Assembly: GCA_022641835.1 (NCBI GenBank)
Contig: CP048719.1
Location: 868,001-932,000, forward strand
Direction: 5' to 3'
Source of the DNA: Petasospora fabianii
Taxonomy: Eukaryota; Ascomycota; Saccharomycetes; Phaffomycetales; Wickerhamomycetaceae
Length of the DNA: 64,000 bases
This document shows, piece by piece, positions 30,628 to 40,026 of the stretch (position 1 is the first letter of the stretch; each line of letters opens with the position of its first letter). The position numbers were made by a program, and so were the translations under genes. Under the pieces are notes generated by a model. The model made no database searches. It saw only the letters and a program-made list of their open reading frames with translations, and was not told the DNA's origin.

Positions 30628-30738
30628 CTAAGCAATAGTACAGACAACCCATTGGTTACCCCAAAGCAAGAGGTTGTCTGCATTGTCAGATGACTCCTTT
30701 GGAGCGGCAGAAGAAGTAGTAATAGAAGCTGGTTGCAT
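30628..30738 (-). CDS. MFA2: a-factor mating pheromone precursor, copy 2
   Basis: 36 codons on the minus strand. The product starts MQPASITTSS, continues AAPKESSDNADN, and ends with LLLWGNQWVVCTIA. It differs from copy 1 only in the leader (one extra residue and a T-to-A change), while the predicted mature peptide and CAAX box are identical. As in copy 1, the expected steps are farnesylation of the Cys in CTIA, removal of the last three residues, methylation and N-terminal trimming after ADN. A longer frame of 70 codons runs upstream, but the MQP start matches known precursors. Stop is TAG here, TAA in copy 1. Confidence 0.9.
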   Translation of the reverse strand: MQPASITTSSAAPKESSDNADNLLLWGNQWVVCTIA

Positions 30739-30885
30739 TGTAAAGGTTGTTTGTAGTGTGGTGATGAGGTAGAGTGAAGAGGAGTGTTGATTAACAAAAG
30801 AGCTCCGCCTCCTTTTATGCTTGAAACTGATTTGAGGCAATAGATTAGTTGCATCGTTTAGTCTGTTTCTTATATCTATTGATTA

Positions 30886-30964
30886 TGATCAATTGGGAAA
30901 GTGTTGACGTGAAGATGCAGAGTTGTAGCGCATCACCACTTCCCGATTGGTCAAAGACAATGGC
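30886..30964 (-). promoter_or_regulatory. Putative a-specific operator of MFA2
   Basis: Minus-strand CATTGTC (30956-30962), then CCAATCGGGAAG, then TTTCCCAATTGATCA (30886-30900): the same three elements in the same order as before copy 1. The block from CATTGTC through GCGCTACAAC is unchanged between copies although other promoter bases differ. Confidence 0.5.
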
Positions 30965-31233
30965 AATTCCGACAAATGATGGTAGAAAAAGCCTTTTGGG
31001 GCTGTTCATGGCAAAGTTTAGTCTCTGTTTTAGGTAAATCTCTAGATTATAGTGCTTATAGAGTACATTTGTGAGCAATGAAGCAGGCTATTGGTTGGAT
31101 AGCGAGGGCTAATCATATACACTAATCCTATCTACATCCATGGAGAGGATCTACACAGGTTAATAACAAAGCCAGCTTGTTTATTTTCCATTAAAAGAAT
31201 ATTAAAGACCTTAAAAAGGTCTTAAGGACCCAC

Positions 31234-32784
31234 TCAGGTGATATATTTGAACACCGGGTTCTTGATATCAGTCAAATCACCAAAGGATAACTTTGTATCA
31301 TCACCATCGACATTATCAACTTTTGTAGAGTTTCTCTTCTTATAAATAAAGAGCAACACTATTGGTGCCAAAGCTGGCATCGTATAAGTAGAAGCCATCA
31401 CTTTACCAGAAGTTGGATATCTTGGTGCTTCCTCACCAAGCAAAGTTTGAGGACCCACCAAGTTACCAGCAGCAAATCCGATCAAGAAAAGAGTATTGAA
31501 TGTGATCTTCTTTGTATGACCACCAACATTAGATGATATAACGGAAGACATACATGCCCAACCAGCAGTTGACCAATAGATAATGTAGTAACCAAATAGA
31601 GAAGCATGTGCATTCTCACAAAAGGCAAGAAGACAAACACCCATAAGAACACAACAATTAATGAATCCACCAACTATAAGTCTGCTCTTTACGATATACT
31701 TGGCAATATATGCAAACATAATTGGGAAAACGATGTTGATACCTGAGCCAACCATGTTCATGAGCAATGCAGGACCAGTACTGAAACCAAATCTGTTCTT
31801 GAGTAAGATAGAACCAAAGTTACCCATGGCACCATTGGTGATACCATAGCCAAACATGTAAAAGAAGAACAAGTAGATACAAGGATCCAACACGGCCTCT
31901 TTAAGTTGTGACCATTTGAAATGTGGGTTTCCAAATCCTGTTCTATTAGCTCTGATACGCTCAACACAATAAGATCTCTCCTCCTCATTCAAGAACCATG
32001 CCTTTGTTGGAAGATCTGGAACATGAACAGCAGTAATTATACCAAAGAAGATAGTGATAGACCCAAGGGCAAAGTAAAGTAATCTCCATGGAGCCATTGT
32101 ATAAGCATCTTGGTTATTGTAGAAGGCATAAGCGATACCTGATCCCAACATGGTACCGAAACCTTGAAGACCAAGCCAACAGGCACTGCGAATGTATTGT
32201 TCTTCCTTTCTATACCATTGTGAAGTCATGATCATGAAGCAAGGAGCAAGGAAACTCTCAAGACATCCAAGAATGGTACGACAGAGTAAGAAAGTTGCTG
32301 GAGTGTGACAAGCACCATGAACTGCAACGACGATACCCCAAAGGATAACAGCACTAGAGAGGACTTTGGCCATGGGGAAACGTTGAATGATCAAATTGGC
32401 TGGATATTCAAAGAATAAGTAGCCCAGGTAGAAGGCAGAACCTACCCAAGAGTATTCATAAGAAGTCATGTTTAGATCTGGGAGAAGACCCATGATTGAG
32501 GCATATGAGTTGGAGGATTTATCCATAAGTTGACATGAGTTAAGTGCCACCATGATAGGAATAATGTACCAATCAATCTTTCTCACGAGGGCACGTTCCT
32601 TCTCTGGATCAATCTCGATACCTTTGGTTCCAAGAGCATCTTGGAACGCCTCATCAAGGTCTGATAGTTCTCTTACGTCCTCGACATAGGATGTAACTTC
32701 GCCTTCGTTCACATCAACAACACCTTTTCTAGCGCTATCAGAGTCCTTAAGACTTACGTCTGGTGTGTTTCGATGAGTGTGCAT
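31234..32784 (-). CDS. Dal5/Tna1-family anion:cation symporter (MFS)
   Basis: 516 residues with about 12 membrane segments after a 75-residue cytosolic start. Family signs: ERALVRKIDWYIIPIMVALNSCQLMDKSSNSYASIMGL before and in TM1, FLLCRTILGCLESFLAPCFMIMTSQWYRKEEQYIRSACWLGLQG, and MAPWRLLYFALGSITIFFG. This branch includes yeast Dal5 (allantoate and dipeptides), Tna1 (nicotinate), Seo1 and many uncharacterised carboxylate carriers. Substrate is not clear from sequence. It is transcribed divergently from a fructosyl-amino-acid-oxidase-like gene, so an amino-acid derivative or Amadori compound is an attractive substrate, as inference. Confidence 0.88.
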   Translation of the reverse strand: MHTHRNTPDVSLKDSDSARKGVVDVNEGEVTSYVEDVRELSDLDEAFQDALGTKGIEIDPEKERALVRKIDWYIIPIMVALNSCQLMDKSSNSYASIMGLLPDLNMTSYEYSWVGSAFYLGYLFFEYPANLIIQRFPMAKVLSSAVILWGIVVAVHGACHTPATFLLCRTILGCLESFLAPCFMIMTSQWYRKEEQYIRSACWLGLQGFGTMLGSGIAYAFYNNQDAYTMAPWRLLYFALGSITIFFGIITAVHVPDLPTKAWFLNEEERSYCVERIRANRTGFGNPHFKWSQLKEAVLDPCIYLFFFYMFGYGITNGAMGNFGSILLKNRFGFSTGPALLMNMVGSGINIVFPIMFAYIAKYIVKSRLIVGGFINCCVLMGVCLLAFCENAHASLFGYYIIYWSTAGWACMSSVISSNVGGHTKKITFNTLFLIGFAAGNLVGPQTLLGEEAPRYPTSGKVMASTYTMPALAPIVLLFIYKKRNSTKVDNVDGDDTKLSFGDLTDIKNPVFKYIT

Positions 32785-33385
32785 GTGGGGTTTTTGTCCG
32801 TGAATAGGATATTGGAAAGTACCACTGTGTCACAAAGCACAAAGAAGGTGAGATGGAGGAGTCTCTTATAAGTTCAACTTTTGATAAAGCAAAGGTGAGC
32901 GGGGACCCGAATCGGGAATGCAGCGCGATAGAAAGTTTATCCTCGAGGGTTTCGAGTCCGTCGGTGAGTTGTCTTACAGTTGTTCCTGTTTTGTGGAGTC
33001 GTGGTGAGTTGTGGTGTCGGGCTACTGGCGGTGTTGATAAGTTGATAAGCGGTACTAAGCGGAGGTCTGATTTCACCGAGAGAAAACCACAATAACTAAG
33101 AAGTAACAGCAACTGACAAAGCACCTAATCACTTACCACGTCTCTACATAACTAATCTTCAAATCGTAACCTCAATTGACTTATTGTTTCCATCGATCGT
33201 AACCACCTGCAAAGGTTATCTGATATCGCAAGTATTGCCTAATTAGGAAGGAGCCGGCGACGCGGGGAGATGAACCATTAATCCATTACAATTTCATCAA
33301 TTGGGGACAATTTAAAAGCAGATTACAAGTCCTAATAAGTCTTTATCTACACGTATCTTATCTTAGAAGAGACAGAAGCCCCACT
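32785..33385. promoter_or_regulatory. Shared divergent promoter with GATAAG sites
   Basis: 601 bases between the permease and oxidase starts. GATAAG occurs twice almost back to back at 33036-33041 and 33044-33049, once inverted at 33357-33362, and GATAAA at 32883. Paired GATAAG is the classic target of the Gln3/Gat1 nitrogen regulators. Confidence 0.55.
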
Positions 33386-34735
33386 ATGACCAAAGAATTC
33401 CCAGATAGCGTCGCCATTGTGGGTGCTGGTGTCTTTGGACTTTCTACTGCACTCGCTATTGCAAAGAGATATCCATCCACTATTGTCCATCTCATTGATA
33501 GATTTGAGCCACCTGTCCCAGATGGATCCTCTGTTGATACCACTCGTTGTCTCAGAGCCGATTACAATGACCCTGTGTATGCTGAATTGGCTAGTGAGTC
33601 CATGAAGATCATCGCTGCAGATGAAGAGATTGCTCCTTTCTTTCATCAATGTGGTATGTCCTTCGCCTTCGATGGTAATGATGGTGATAAATGGGGGAAA
33701 TTATGGAAGAGTTCCCGTAATTGTGCTTTAAAAGTTGCTGGTCCCGAGTTCATTGACGACTTCCATAACAACAAAGAATTGTTTCAAAGTATCCATGGTG
33801 AGTCTACAGAGCCAGAGTCTATCGACTCGTTAGGAAGAGAAACTTGGTGGAACAAAGGTTATCGTAACAGAGCTAACGGTTTCATTGATGCTGCTAAGGC
33901 CATCAAGGGATACTATGAAAAGACCAAGAAGTTTGAGAATATCAAGACTACTTTCAAGCCAGTCGACAATATAGTTTACAAAGATGGTACTAACGAGGCC
34001 AAGGGTGTCAGATTCACAGATGGTTCCATCATCTCATCTGACATTGTTATCGTGGCAGCTGGTGCATGGAGTGCTAAGCTTGTTAATCTTGATGGTATCA
34101 CAAAGCACTCTGCAATTGAAGTTGCCTGGTATAAGATCACCGAGGAAGAAGCTCAACAATGGAAGAACATGTCTATAACCACCAACTTTACAACTGGTAT
34201 CAATCTCTTCCCACCATATGAAGGTGAAGTTAAGATCTTGAGACGCTCAGCAGGATACAAAAACACCATCACCATCCCAGATCAAAACCCACTTTCAAAC
34301 TCATCTACCAAGAAGACAATCTCTTACCCAAGAACAATTGTCTCTAATCCAGACGACTGGATCCCAGAAGATGCTGAAACGGCACTTAGGGAGAACATGA
34401 AGGAAATTATGCCATCACTTGCCTCTCGTCCATTTGATCGTACAAAGCTCTGCTGGCTCACACAAACCACCACGGCCAACTTCCTCATCGATAATCATCC
34501 AGACTTGAAGAACGTTGTACTCGCCACTGGTGGCTCTGCACATGGTTGGAAGTTTGTCCCTATCTTGGGTGATAAAGTGACAGATTTCATCGAGGGGAAG
34601 CTTGATGACACCCTCAAGAAAATGTGGAGCTGGAATGAGAAAGTGGTTGTCAGTGAGGATAATGGAAGTGCCCCAAGAATGCCTGGTGAGCCCCAAGAGA
34701 TTGGCGATGTTGTTAGAACAAGACCACAGTACTAA
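33386..34735 (+). CDS. Fructosyl amino acid oxidase-like FAD enzyme (DAO/MTOX family)
   Basis: 449 residues. The Rossmann start SVAIVGAGVFGLSTALAIAKR binds FAD. SSVDTTRCLRADYNDPVYAELA (about 49-70) and KLCWLTQTTTANFLIDNHPDLKNVVLATGGSAHGWKFVPILG (from about 354) are the core of amadoriases, in which the Cys (here C356) holds FAD covalently. Fungal amadoriases and the related L-pipecolate/saccharopine oxidases oxidise secondary amines, releasing amino acid and H2O2. The choice among these substrates is not settled. The C-terminus (TRPQY) shows no PTS1 tripeptide, so it may be cytosolic. It is divergent from a Dal5-like permease and convergent with the SPC110-like gene. Confidence 0.88.
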   Translation: MTKEFPDSVAIVGAGVFGLSTALAIAKRYPSTIVHLIDRFEPPVPDGSSVDTTRCLRADYNDPVYAELASESMKIIAADEEIAPFFHQCGMSFAFDGNDGDKWGKLWKSSRNCALKVAGPEFIDDFHNNKELFQSIHGESTEPESIDSLGRETWWNKGYRNRANGFIDAAKAIKGYYEKTKKFENIKTTFKPVDNIVYKDGTNEAKGVRFTDGSIISSDIVIVAAGAWSAKLVNLDGITKHSAIEVAWYKITEEEAQQWKNMSITTNFTTGINLFPPYEGEVKILRRSAGYKNTITIPDQNPLSNSSTKKTISYPRTIVSNPDDWIPEDAETALRENMKEIMPSLASRPFDRTKLCWLTQTTTANFLIDNHPDLKNVVLATGGSAHGWKFVPILGDKVTDFIEGKLDDTLKKMWSWNEKVVVSEDNGSAPRMPGEPQEIGDVVRTRPQY

Positions 34736-34798
34736 TATATACATGCTACAACATTTGATAGCCTTCGTACAACATTACTTCATTAGAATAGACATTAA

Positions 34799-37573
34799 TC
34801 ATACCAGAGCCTTCATCTCCAAAAGCTCAATCCTTTGATTCCTCACAGTACTGAATTCGGTTTTTCTCTTGATTCTCACTGCAGCTAGAACAAATTTCAA
34901 GAGAACTTTCAACGTTGGTTTCTTTCTTGAGATCAACTCATAGTCTGGATAGATACCAACGTCTTGGAGCTTTTTGATGTCCTTTTTGAGAGAAGTGTTT
35001 GTTGCCTGAATGGATTTTTTCATGAAATTATTCATGAACTTCAAATCCTTGATTTGATAGATAGCTTTGGTATGCTTCATCTTGTAATAATCAAGCTTAT
35101 TCTGTGTCGTTGTCAATTCCCTCGAGGAGCCAGTGCTGGTTAGTGATACTGTACTTTGTAACTGGCGATACTTCTCCACAAGCTTTTCAAATCTTCTCTG
35201 AACCAATTCCTTCTCCTCATCCAATGAGTTACATTTCTCAGATAATTGACGTACCAAGGTTTTGGATTCTTTATCGTCTCTTTGTCTCAGCTTGAGCTCA
35301 AGTTTCAAGTCAGATAGCTCCTCAAGCTCCTGTTTCGTTGGCACCATATCTTTCATGTCCCTCTTCAACTTATACAATTTGCCTGACATATCCTCAAGCT
35401 TAGCTTCAAGATTGTAGTTCTCCTCTCTGAGATCTTCCTTGTAACTCTCAAGCTTTGTAACCTTGGACTGAGTCTCCTTCAAGGTCAACAATGCCTCTGT
35501 CAATTTTTCAGTCAAATACTTGATTCTGCTGTTTTTCTCTGTGATCTTCTGAAGCAGTTCTCTACTCTGGTCAGCAACTTGAGAAGAAATGAGTGGTTCA
35601 TCAGTAGTAGCAGTTGTCTTCTTCAGTCTCTCAATCAGCTTCTTGAGTGAGGTCACTTCCATTTGGTGTTGCTCTTTGATATTTTCAAGCTCAATTTGAA
35701 GTAACTTGATCTGACTTTCCTTGGAGCCCTTCACCTTTATCAACTCAATCTTCTCATCATCAAGTTCTTGCAGAGTAGACATCTTTAAAGATCTCAACTC
35801 ATCCTTGGTAACCTTAAGCTCCTTTTCTTTTTGCTCAATTATATTGTCACAACGTGCAAGCTCTTTCTGGTATTGAGAAGTCAGTCTCTCCAAGGAACGC
35901 TCCTTGTCAGACAATTCCAACTGAAGTTCGTTACATTTCGATGTGAGCGATTTAAGCTCAAGCTTGGCGTATGAGTCCTGATCTAATGCCTTTGTACGCT
36001 TCTCCTTCTCCAAGTCTTCATAAAGCTTCTCATTTTCAACATTTAGGTCTTTAACCTTATCAGTCAACAACTCAACCTCTGACTTCCAAAGATCCTCATT
36101 ATCAGTTCTCTTGGCCTTATTTTGCTGATGCATCTTCTTTAAGTCTTGGTATGCCTTATATGTTCTCTCATTCTCACGCTGAAGCTGCTCAATCTTGATC
36201 TTGAGATGCTCTTTCTCTTTCTTGAGCTCATCAGCAGCATCGCCAGACTGACTAAGTTCATCAATAATCTGCTTCTGGTCTGAGATGATGGATTTGGATT
36301 CCTTAAACTTGGCATGGAGGGATTCAATCTGTGACTCAAGATCAGCATTGATTGAATGAAGTCTCTCAATCTCAGCGGTACTGCGTTCACCAGTCGATCT
36401 GTTAAGCATATCATCTTGGAACTTGTTAAGCTTTCTCTCTGCCGCTTCAAGTGATTGAGCCAATTCTTCAGCCTCATCGTTGGCTTCCATGATAGACTCT
36501 TTAAGATACTCAACTTCTTTCTCCAATGACTTGACTTCACGCTTCTGCTGTGCCAATTGTTCATCCTTGTCTTTCAAGAGAAGTTTGAGCTCATCAACTT
36601 GTGACTCAGCAACGCCATCACGGTGTGAACTTTGTTGTAGCTGACGTACCTGAGCTTGTAAATTCTCAATTAAATCATCCTTTTCATCGAGCTGGTCATC
36701 CTTCTTACGGAGTTCAAAGTTCTTGTCCTCGATGAGACCGTTGGCCTCCTCCAACTCTTGATGCAGGTTTGCAATGTGCTGTTTTGATACCGGGCTGCTT
36801 AATCTTGACTTCTGACTCTGATGTTCAACCTCCTCTTGCAACTGTCTATTGAGATCTTGGAGATCTTTTATGGTTTCTCTCATCTGTTCCTTCTCTTGTA
36901 GCGACATCTCAAGATCATGGATGTTTTCCCTAAGTCTTCCGATCTCGTCTTTGTACTTCTCAGAGTTATCTGATTTTGAATGAGCTGGCTGTGATTGCTG
37001 TTCCTTGATTGACAACTCACGATTCAATTGGCAAACCTCTTCTCTAAGCAGAATGAGTTGTTCTTGAAGACGTGAGTTTTCTTCGTAGATGTACTGTTGT
37101 TCTTGATTTGTCACAGCATTGAGATACTTGGTGAGTGATGCAATTTTAACTTTCAAGTTGTAGTTCTCACTTGTTAGCCTGGAAAGATCTTCTTGTTGTT
37201 GTCTGACCGGGTTAGAACCATTGTTTAGCAATTCTTGATGAGGGTTATTGTGAAAGACGTTTGTAGCAGGGGACACTGATGCTTGGTGTTGAGGTTGTTT
37301 GGATGCTGAGTAGTTGAGTGTATCATATTCGCTCTCGTCCATGAATGATGAGCCTCCCCTCAGCTTGTTCTCTAGAGGGCTGTTATGAAGTGGCTTTCGT
37401 GAGCCGTTGTTGTAGATAAGATTGTGGATGTCGGTAGCACCTTTTTTCCCAGTGGTGGCTTTCGTGTATGACCCATGCTTGTTCTCATCACCAATTGGTG
37501 TAAACTCAAAAGCCTGTGCACCCTTCTGAGGCTCACGCGGTGTGCCGATGAGTGGACGTGTGGATCTAAACAT
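34799..37573 (-). CDS. SPC110: Spc110/Pcp1-like spindle pole body coiled-coil protein
   Basis: 924 residues from MFRSTRPL; the frame is open 37 codons further, but that part is low-complexity and the family sign FEFTPIGDE (22-30, compare MEFTPVGF of Spc110) sits close to this start. Residues 134-151 (SENYNLKVKIASLTKYL) match the CM1 motif that binds gamma-tubulin complexes. About 650 residues of continuous coiled coil follow. Near the C-terminus VLLKFVLAAVRIKRK resembles a PACT/calmodulin-binding segment that anchors to the central plaque. S. cerevisiae Spc110 has 944. A cytoplasmic Spc72-like role is possible but less likely given the PACT-like end. TTTTCGCGAAA upstream fits cell-cycle control. 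Confidence 0.8.
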   Translation of the reverse strand: MFRSTRPLIGTPREPQKGAQAFEFTPIGDENKHGSYTKATTGKKGATDIHNLIYNNGSRKPLHNSPLENKLRGGSSFMDESEYDTLNYSASKQPQHQASVSPATNVFHNNPHQELLNNGSNPVRQQQEDLSRLTSENYNLKVKIASLTKYLNAVTNQEQQYIYEENSRLQEQLILLREEVCQLNRELSIKEQQSQPAHSKSDNSEKYKDEIGRLRENIHDLEMSLQEKEQMRETIKDLQDLNRQLQEEVEHQSQKSRLSSPVSKQHIANLHQELEEANGLIEDKNFELRKKDDQLDEKDDLIENLQAQVRQLQQSSHRDGVAESQVDELKLLLKDKDEQLAQQKREVKSLEKEVEYLKESIMEANDEAEELAQSLEAAERKLNKFQDDMLNRSTGERSTAEIERLHSINADLESQIESLHAKFKESKSIISDQKQIIDELSQSGDAADELKKEKEHLKIKIEQLQRENERTYKAYQDLKKMHQQNKAKRTDNEDLWKSEVELLTDKVKDLNVENEKLYEDLEKEKRTKALDQDSYAKLELKSLTSKCNELQLELSDKERSLERLTSQYQKELARCDNIIEQKEKELKVTKDELRSLKMSTLQELDDEKIELIKVKGSKESQIKLLQIELENIKEQHQMEVTSLKKLIERLKKTTATTDEPLISSQVADQSRELLQKITEKNSRIKYLTEKLTEALLTLKETQSKVTKLESYKEDLREENYNLEAKLEDMSGKLYKLKRDMKDMVPTKQELEELSDLKLELKLRQRDDKESKTLVRQLSEKCNSLDEEKELVQRRFEKLVEKYRQLQSTVSLTSTGSSRELTTTQNKLDYYKMKHTKAIYQIKDLKFMNNFMKKSIQATNTSLKKDIKKLQDVGIYPDYELISRKKPTLKVLLKFVLAAVRIKRKTEFSTVRNQRIELLEMKALV

Positions 37574-37964
37574 TGTGTTTACCACAGATTGTGACCGTGT
37601 ATATGTGTGTGTATGCGTGGATATCGAGCGAGCGGAGTGATGTATGAAAGGGAGAAAAAAGATGAGCTGGCGATAAACAGGCAATGACAGTGACTAGCGA
37701 GTGGACTAGGAGGATAGGACAAACGAAGGATCTAGACCTCTAACGAACAAAGAGGTAAGCGCCAGGATTTTGTTTTGAGTACGATTTGTTCTTTGTTTAC
37801 ATTTTTTAAGCGCGCGTATTTTTTCGCGAAAGCGCTGGCGGCGTCACCATGACAACGGGGCCAATCATATTTACAACCAGTCTAAAATGTTCTTTTTTTT
37901 TTTTAGCTGAAGTGCTTTTTGGCCTTTTCAATTTTGGTCTATACTATAAAAGCCAAGTCTCTCT
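37574..37964. promoter_or_regulatory. SPC110-like promoter with CGCG elements
   Basis: Between SPC110-like (minus) and the TRP4 3' end. GCGCGCG at 37810-37816 and TTTTCGCGAAAGCGC at 37821-37835 resemble MCB/SCB elements. A run of T's lies near 37890. Confidence 0.45.
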
Positions 37965-39047
37965 TTAGATAGGTGCAAGTGCTTGAAGCTCCTGTAGTGC
38001 TCTTAGGGCGTTACCGGATTTGATACTGTCGATAGCGACGCTTTTACCTTCCTTCCAATCAACAGCAGCACCACTAACAACAGCGAGAGCTGCGGCATTG
38101 AGCACAATGTAATCAAAGATTGGGTGTCCTTCATCGTACTGACCATGGAGAATTTTCATGAGGAGATTAGCATTCTCTTGCGGTGTACCAGAAGCGACAT
38201 CCTTGAGTGGATGTTCCTTAATACCAAAGTCGTTTGGTGATAGGTCGAATGTAGTGATCTCCCTTGTGATTGGATCAGCTAACCAGCAACGAGTTGAACC
38301 GATCGGACTGATTTCGTCAAGACCGACTTTACCCCAAACGATCATGGATTTAGCTGTTCTTCCTCTTGCATTGTCGAGGAGTAGAAGGGCTTCGGCAAAT
38401 GTTTGACCAAGTGATTCAGAATTCACACCAATGATTCTGGCCCTGATTGGTGCTGGATTAAGAAGTGGCCCGAGGATGTTGAAGATTGTTGGAATGCCAA
38501 TAGCGGATCTGATAGGAGCAACTTTTTTCATAGCTGGATGGAAATTTGGAGCAAATAGGAAACAGAATCCGGATTGTGATAAAATTGTTGGGGCAGTTGT
38601 AGCTGTAATCTTTGAGAGGTCGACACCGAGTGACCCGAGGAGATCACCGGATCCAGATGTAGATGTAGAGGCCTTACCTCCATGTTTACAGACTTTGACA
38701 CCCATACCGGCGGCGACAATTGCAGCACTTGTTGATACGTTAAATGTATCTTGACCATCACCTCCTGTACCGACAACGTCAACGTATCCCTCAGCGTCGA
38801 CGGCTATTTCGTCAATGATCTCAGAGAACTCCATAACAGCAGTAGCAGCAGCAGCTATGAAATCTGGATGGTGATCGAGACCTCTGACACGTAGTGCTGT
38901 CAAAAAGGAAGCGACTTGAATATCAGTGGCCACGCCTTGAACAATCAACTTTATCACAAACTGAAGGTCACTTGGTTTGAGGTTTGGTGGGTCCATCATA
39001 AGGGCCTTAATGAAAGGCGAGAGCACAGACTTCTTATCAGTGCTCAT
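37965..39047 (-). CDS. TRP4: Anthranilate phosphoribosyltransferase
   Basis: 360 residues (S. cerevisiae 380). Trp4 transfers phosphoribose from PRPP to anthranilate in tryptophan synthesis. The PRPP loop GTGGDGQDTFNVSTSAAIVAAG is at about 92-113, followed by KHGGKASTSTSGSGDLLGSLGVDL (anthranilate and Mg binding), FLFAPNFHPAMKKVAPIRSAIGIPTIFNILGPLLNPAPIRARIIGV and GLDEISPIG. All key motifs are present. It is divergent from UBC13. I saw no TGACTCA Gcn4 site in the 300 bases upstream. Confidence 0.97.
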   Translation of the reverse strand: MSTDKKSVLSPFIKALMMDPPNLKPSDLQFVIKLIVQGVATDIQVASFLTALRVRGLDHHPDFIAAAATAVMEFSEIIDEIAVDAEGYVDVVGTGGDGQDTFNVSTSAAIVAAGMGVKVCKHGGKASTSTSGSGDLLGSLGVDLSKITATTAPTILSQSGFCFLFAPNFHPAMKKVAPIRSAIGIPTIFNILGPLLNPAPIRARIIGVNSESLGQTFAEALLLLDNARGRTAKSMIVWGKVGLDEISPIGSTRCWLADPITREITTFDLSPNDFGIKEHPLKDVASGTPQENANLLMKILHGQYDEGHPIFDYIVLNAAALAVVSGAAVDWKEGKSVAIDSIKSGNALRALQELQALAPI

Positions 39048-39347
39048 TGTGTATCAGTGTGAATGTATTTAGGCCTTGCAAAATGCGCTGATAAGTACAG
39101 AGAAGTAGACTTTCACACTTGGGTTAACTACTTCAAAGCATCATTTTCGCCCGGTAATGATGGATTAGTCTTAAAGCACGTGATATTCACGTGGTAGAGA
39201 ACGTGACTTAAAACATTTTCGCGAAAATCACCATTATCCCCCGCGAGTGCGCGCTAAAGGGCAATTTTGGTGGTGGCGGCGAAGTAGTTAAAGCGCAAGA
39301 ACTACTTTTGTAAGGCCTACAACTCACTAATTAGAGGTATCAGTACA
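39048..39347. promoter_or_regulatory. Bidirectional promoter TRP4/UBC13
   Basis: Contains two CACGTG sites (39177 and 39188), a perfect 12-bp palindrome TTTTCGCGAAAA at 39216-39227, and a GC-rich CCCGCGAGTGCGCGC stretch near 39239. Motifs could serve either gene. Confidence 0.5.
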
Positions 39348-40026
39348 ATGTCGTTACCAAAGAGAATCATTAAGGTAAGTTTTGTGTCGTTTGGAGGCAG
39401 AATGTGGACTCGAGTCCGCTTACTAGTTGGTTAGTATCAGATAGGTGTAGCTCTACTTCAAATCTCCCCCATCTGTCTCCTTATCAGCTCATCATGTTGA
39501 TTAAGGTTGGTAGAGGCGGGATATAAGGGGGTTTAGCTTATGCAGATGAATGACTCCATATGAAGATGCTCAAAGAGAAAACAATACTAACAGATTATCT
39601 GCACAGGAAACAGAGAGACTTGTCTCTGATCCGGTTCCAGGGATCACTGCTGAGCCCCACGAGGAGAACTTGCGTTATTTTGATGTGACAATTCAAGGAC
39701 CAGATCAATCACCTTATGAAGGTGGTGTTTTCAAGCTTGAATTATATCTTCCAGATGATTATCCTATGATTGCACCAAAAGTACGTTTCCTGACAAAGAT
39801 TTATCATCCAAACATTGATAAACTTGGAAGAATTTGTCTTGATGTATTGAAGAATAATTGGTCACCTGCTCTTCAGATTAGAACAATTTTGCTTTCAGTG
39901 CAGGCACTGCTTGCAGCTCCAAATCCAAATGATCCTCTTGCCAATGATGTTGCTGAAGAGTGGCTTCAAAATGAAAGCCAAGCTATAGAAACGGCTAAGC
40001 AATGGACTAAGGAGTACGCTAAGTGA
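39348..40026 (+). CDS. UBC13: Ubiquitin-conjugating enzyme Ubc13 (two exons)
   Basis: Exon 1 is 39348-39374 (MSLPKRIIK) and exon 2 is 39607-40026 from [12 protein letters not shown], with a phase-0 intron between them. The product is 148 residues (S. cerevisiae 153). Ubc13 with Mms2 builds K63-linked ubiquitin chains in error-free damage bypass and elsewhere. The active-site Cys is C86 in [20 protein letters not shown], and the HPN motif (YHPNID) precedes it. The exon 2 frame alone is open to an upstream ATG at 39550, but that would lose the conserved N-terminal helix. CTG codons at 39790 and 39907 sit at positions filled by Leu or Met in this family. Confidence 0.97.
39375..39606 (+). other. 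Spliceosomal intron of UBC13
   Basis: 232 bases: donor GTAAGT at 39375-39380, branch TACTAAC at 39585-39591, acceptor CAG at 39604-39606. All three equal the strict yeast consensus and joining restores the family N-terminus [18 protein letters not shown]. Confidence 0.95.

Larger units (their letters stand above)
30628..31006 (-). repeat. Duplicated a-factor locus, copy 2
   Basis: Inverted counterpart of 9186-9565. The shared part includes the coding region, TATA-like CATAAAAGG (30811-30819 on the other strand) and the putative operator. Copy 2 differs by scattered substitutions and small length changes in the leader. The homology ends near CCCCAAAAGGC at about 30992-31006. Confidence 0.9.

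Noticed and set aside
37574-37684. N-terminal 37-codon extension of the SPC110-like frame
   Set aside because: It is rich in His/Thr/Ser repeats from a CA/TG repeat, and the family motif lies close to the internal Met.
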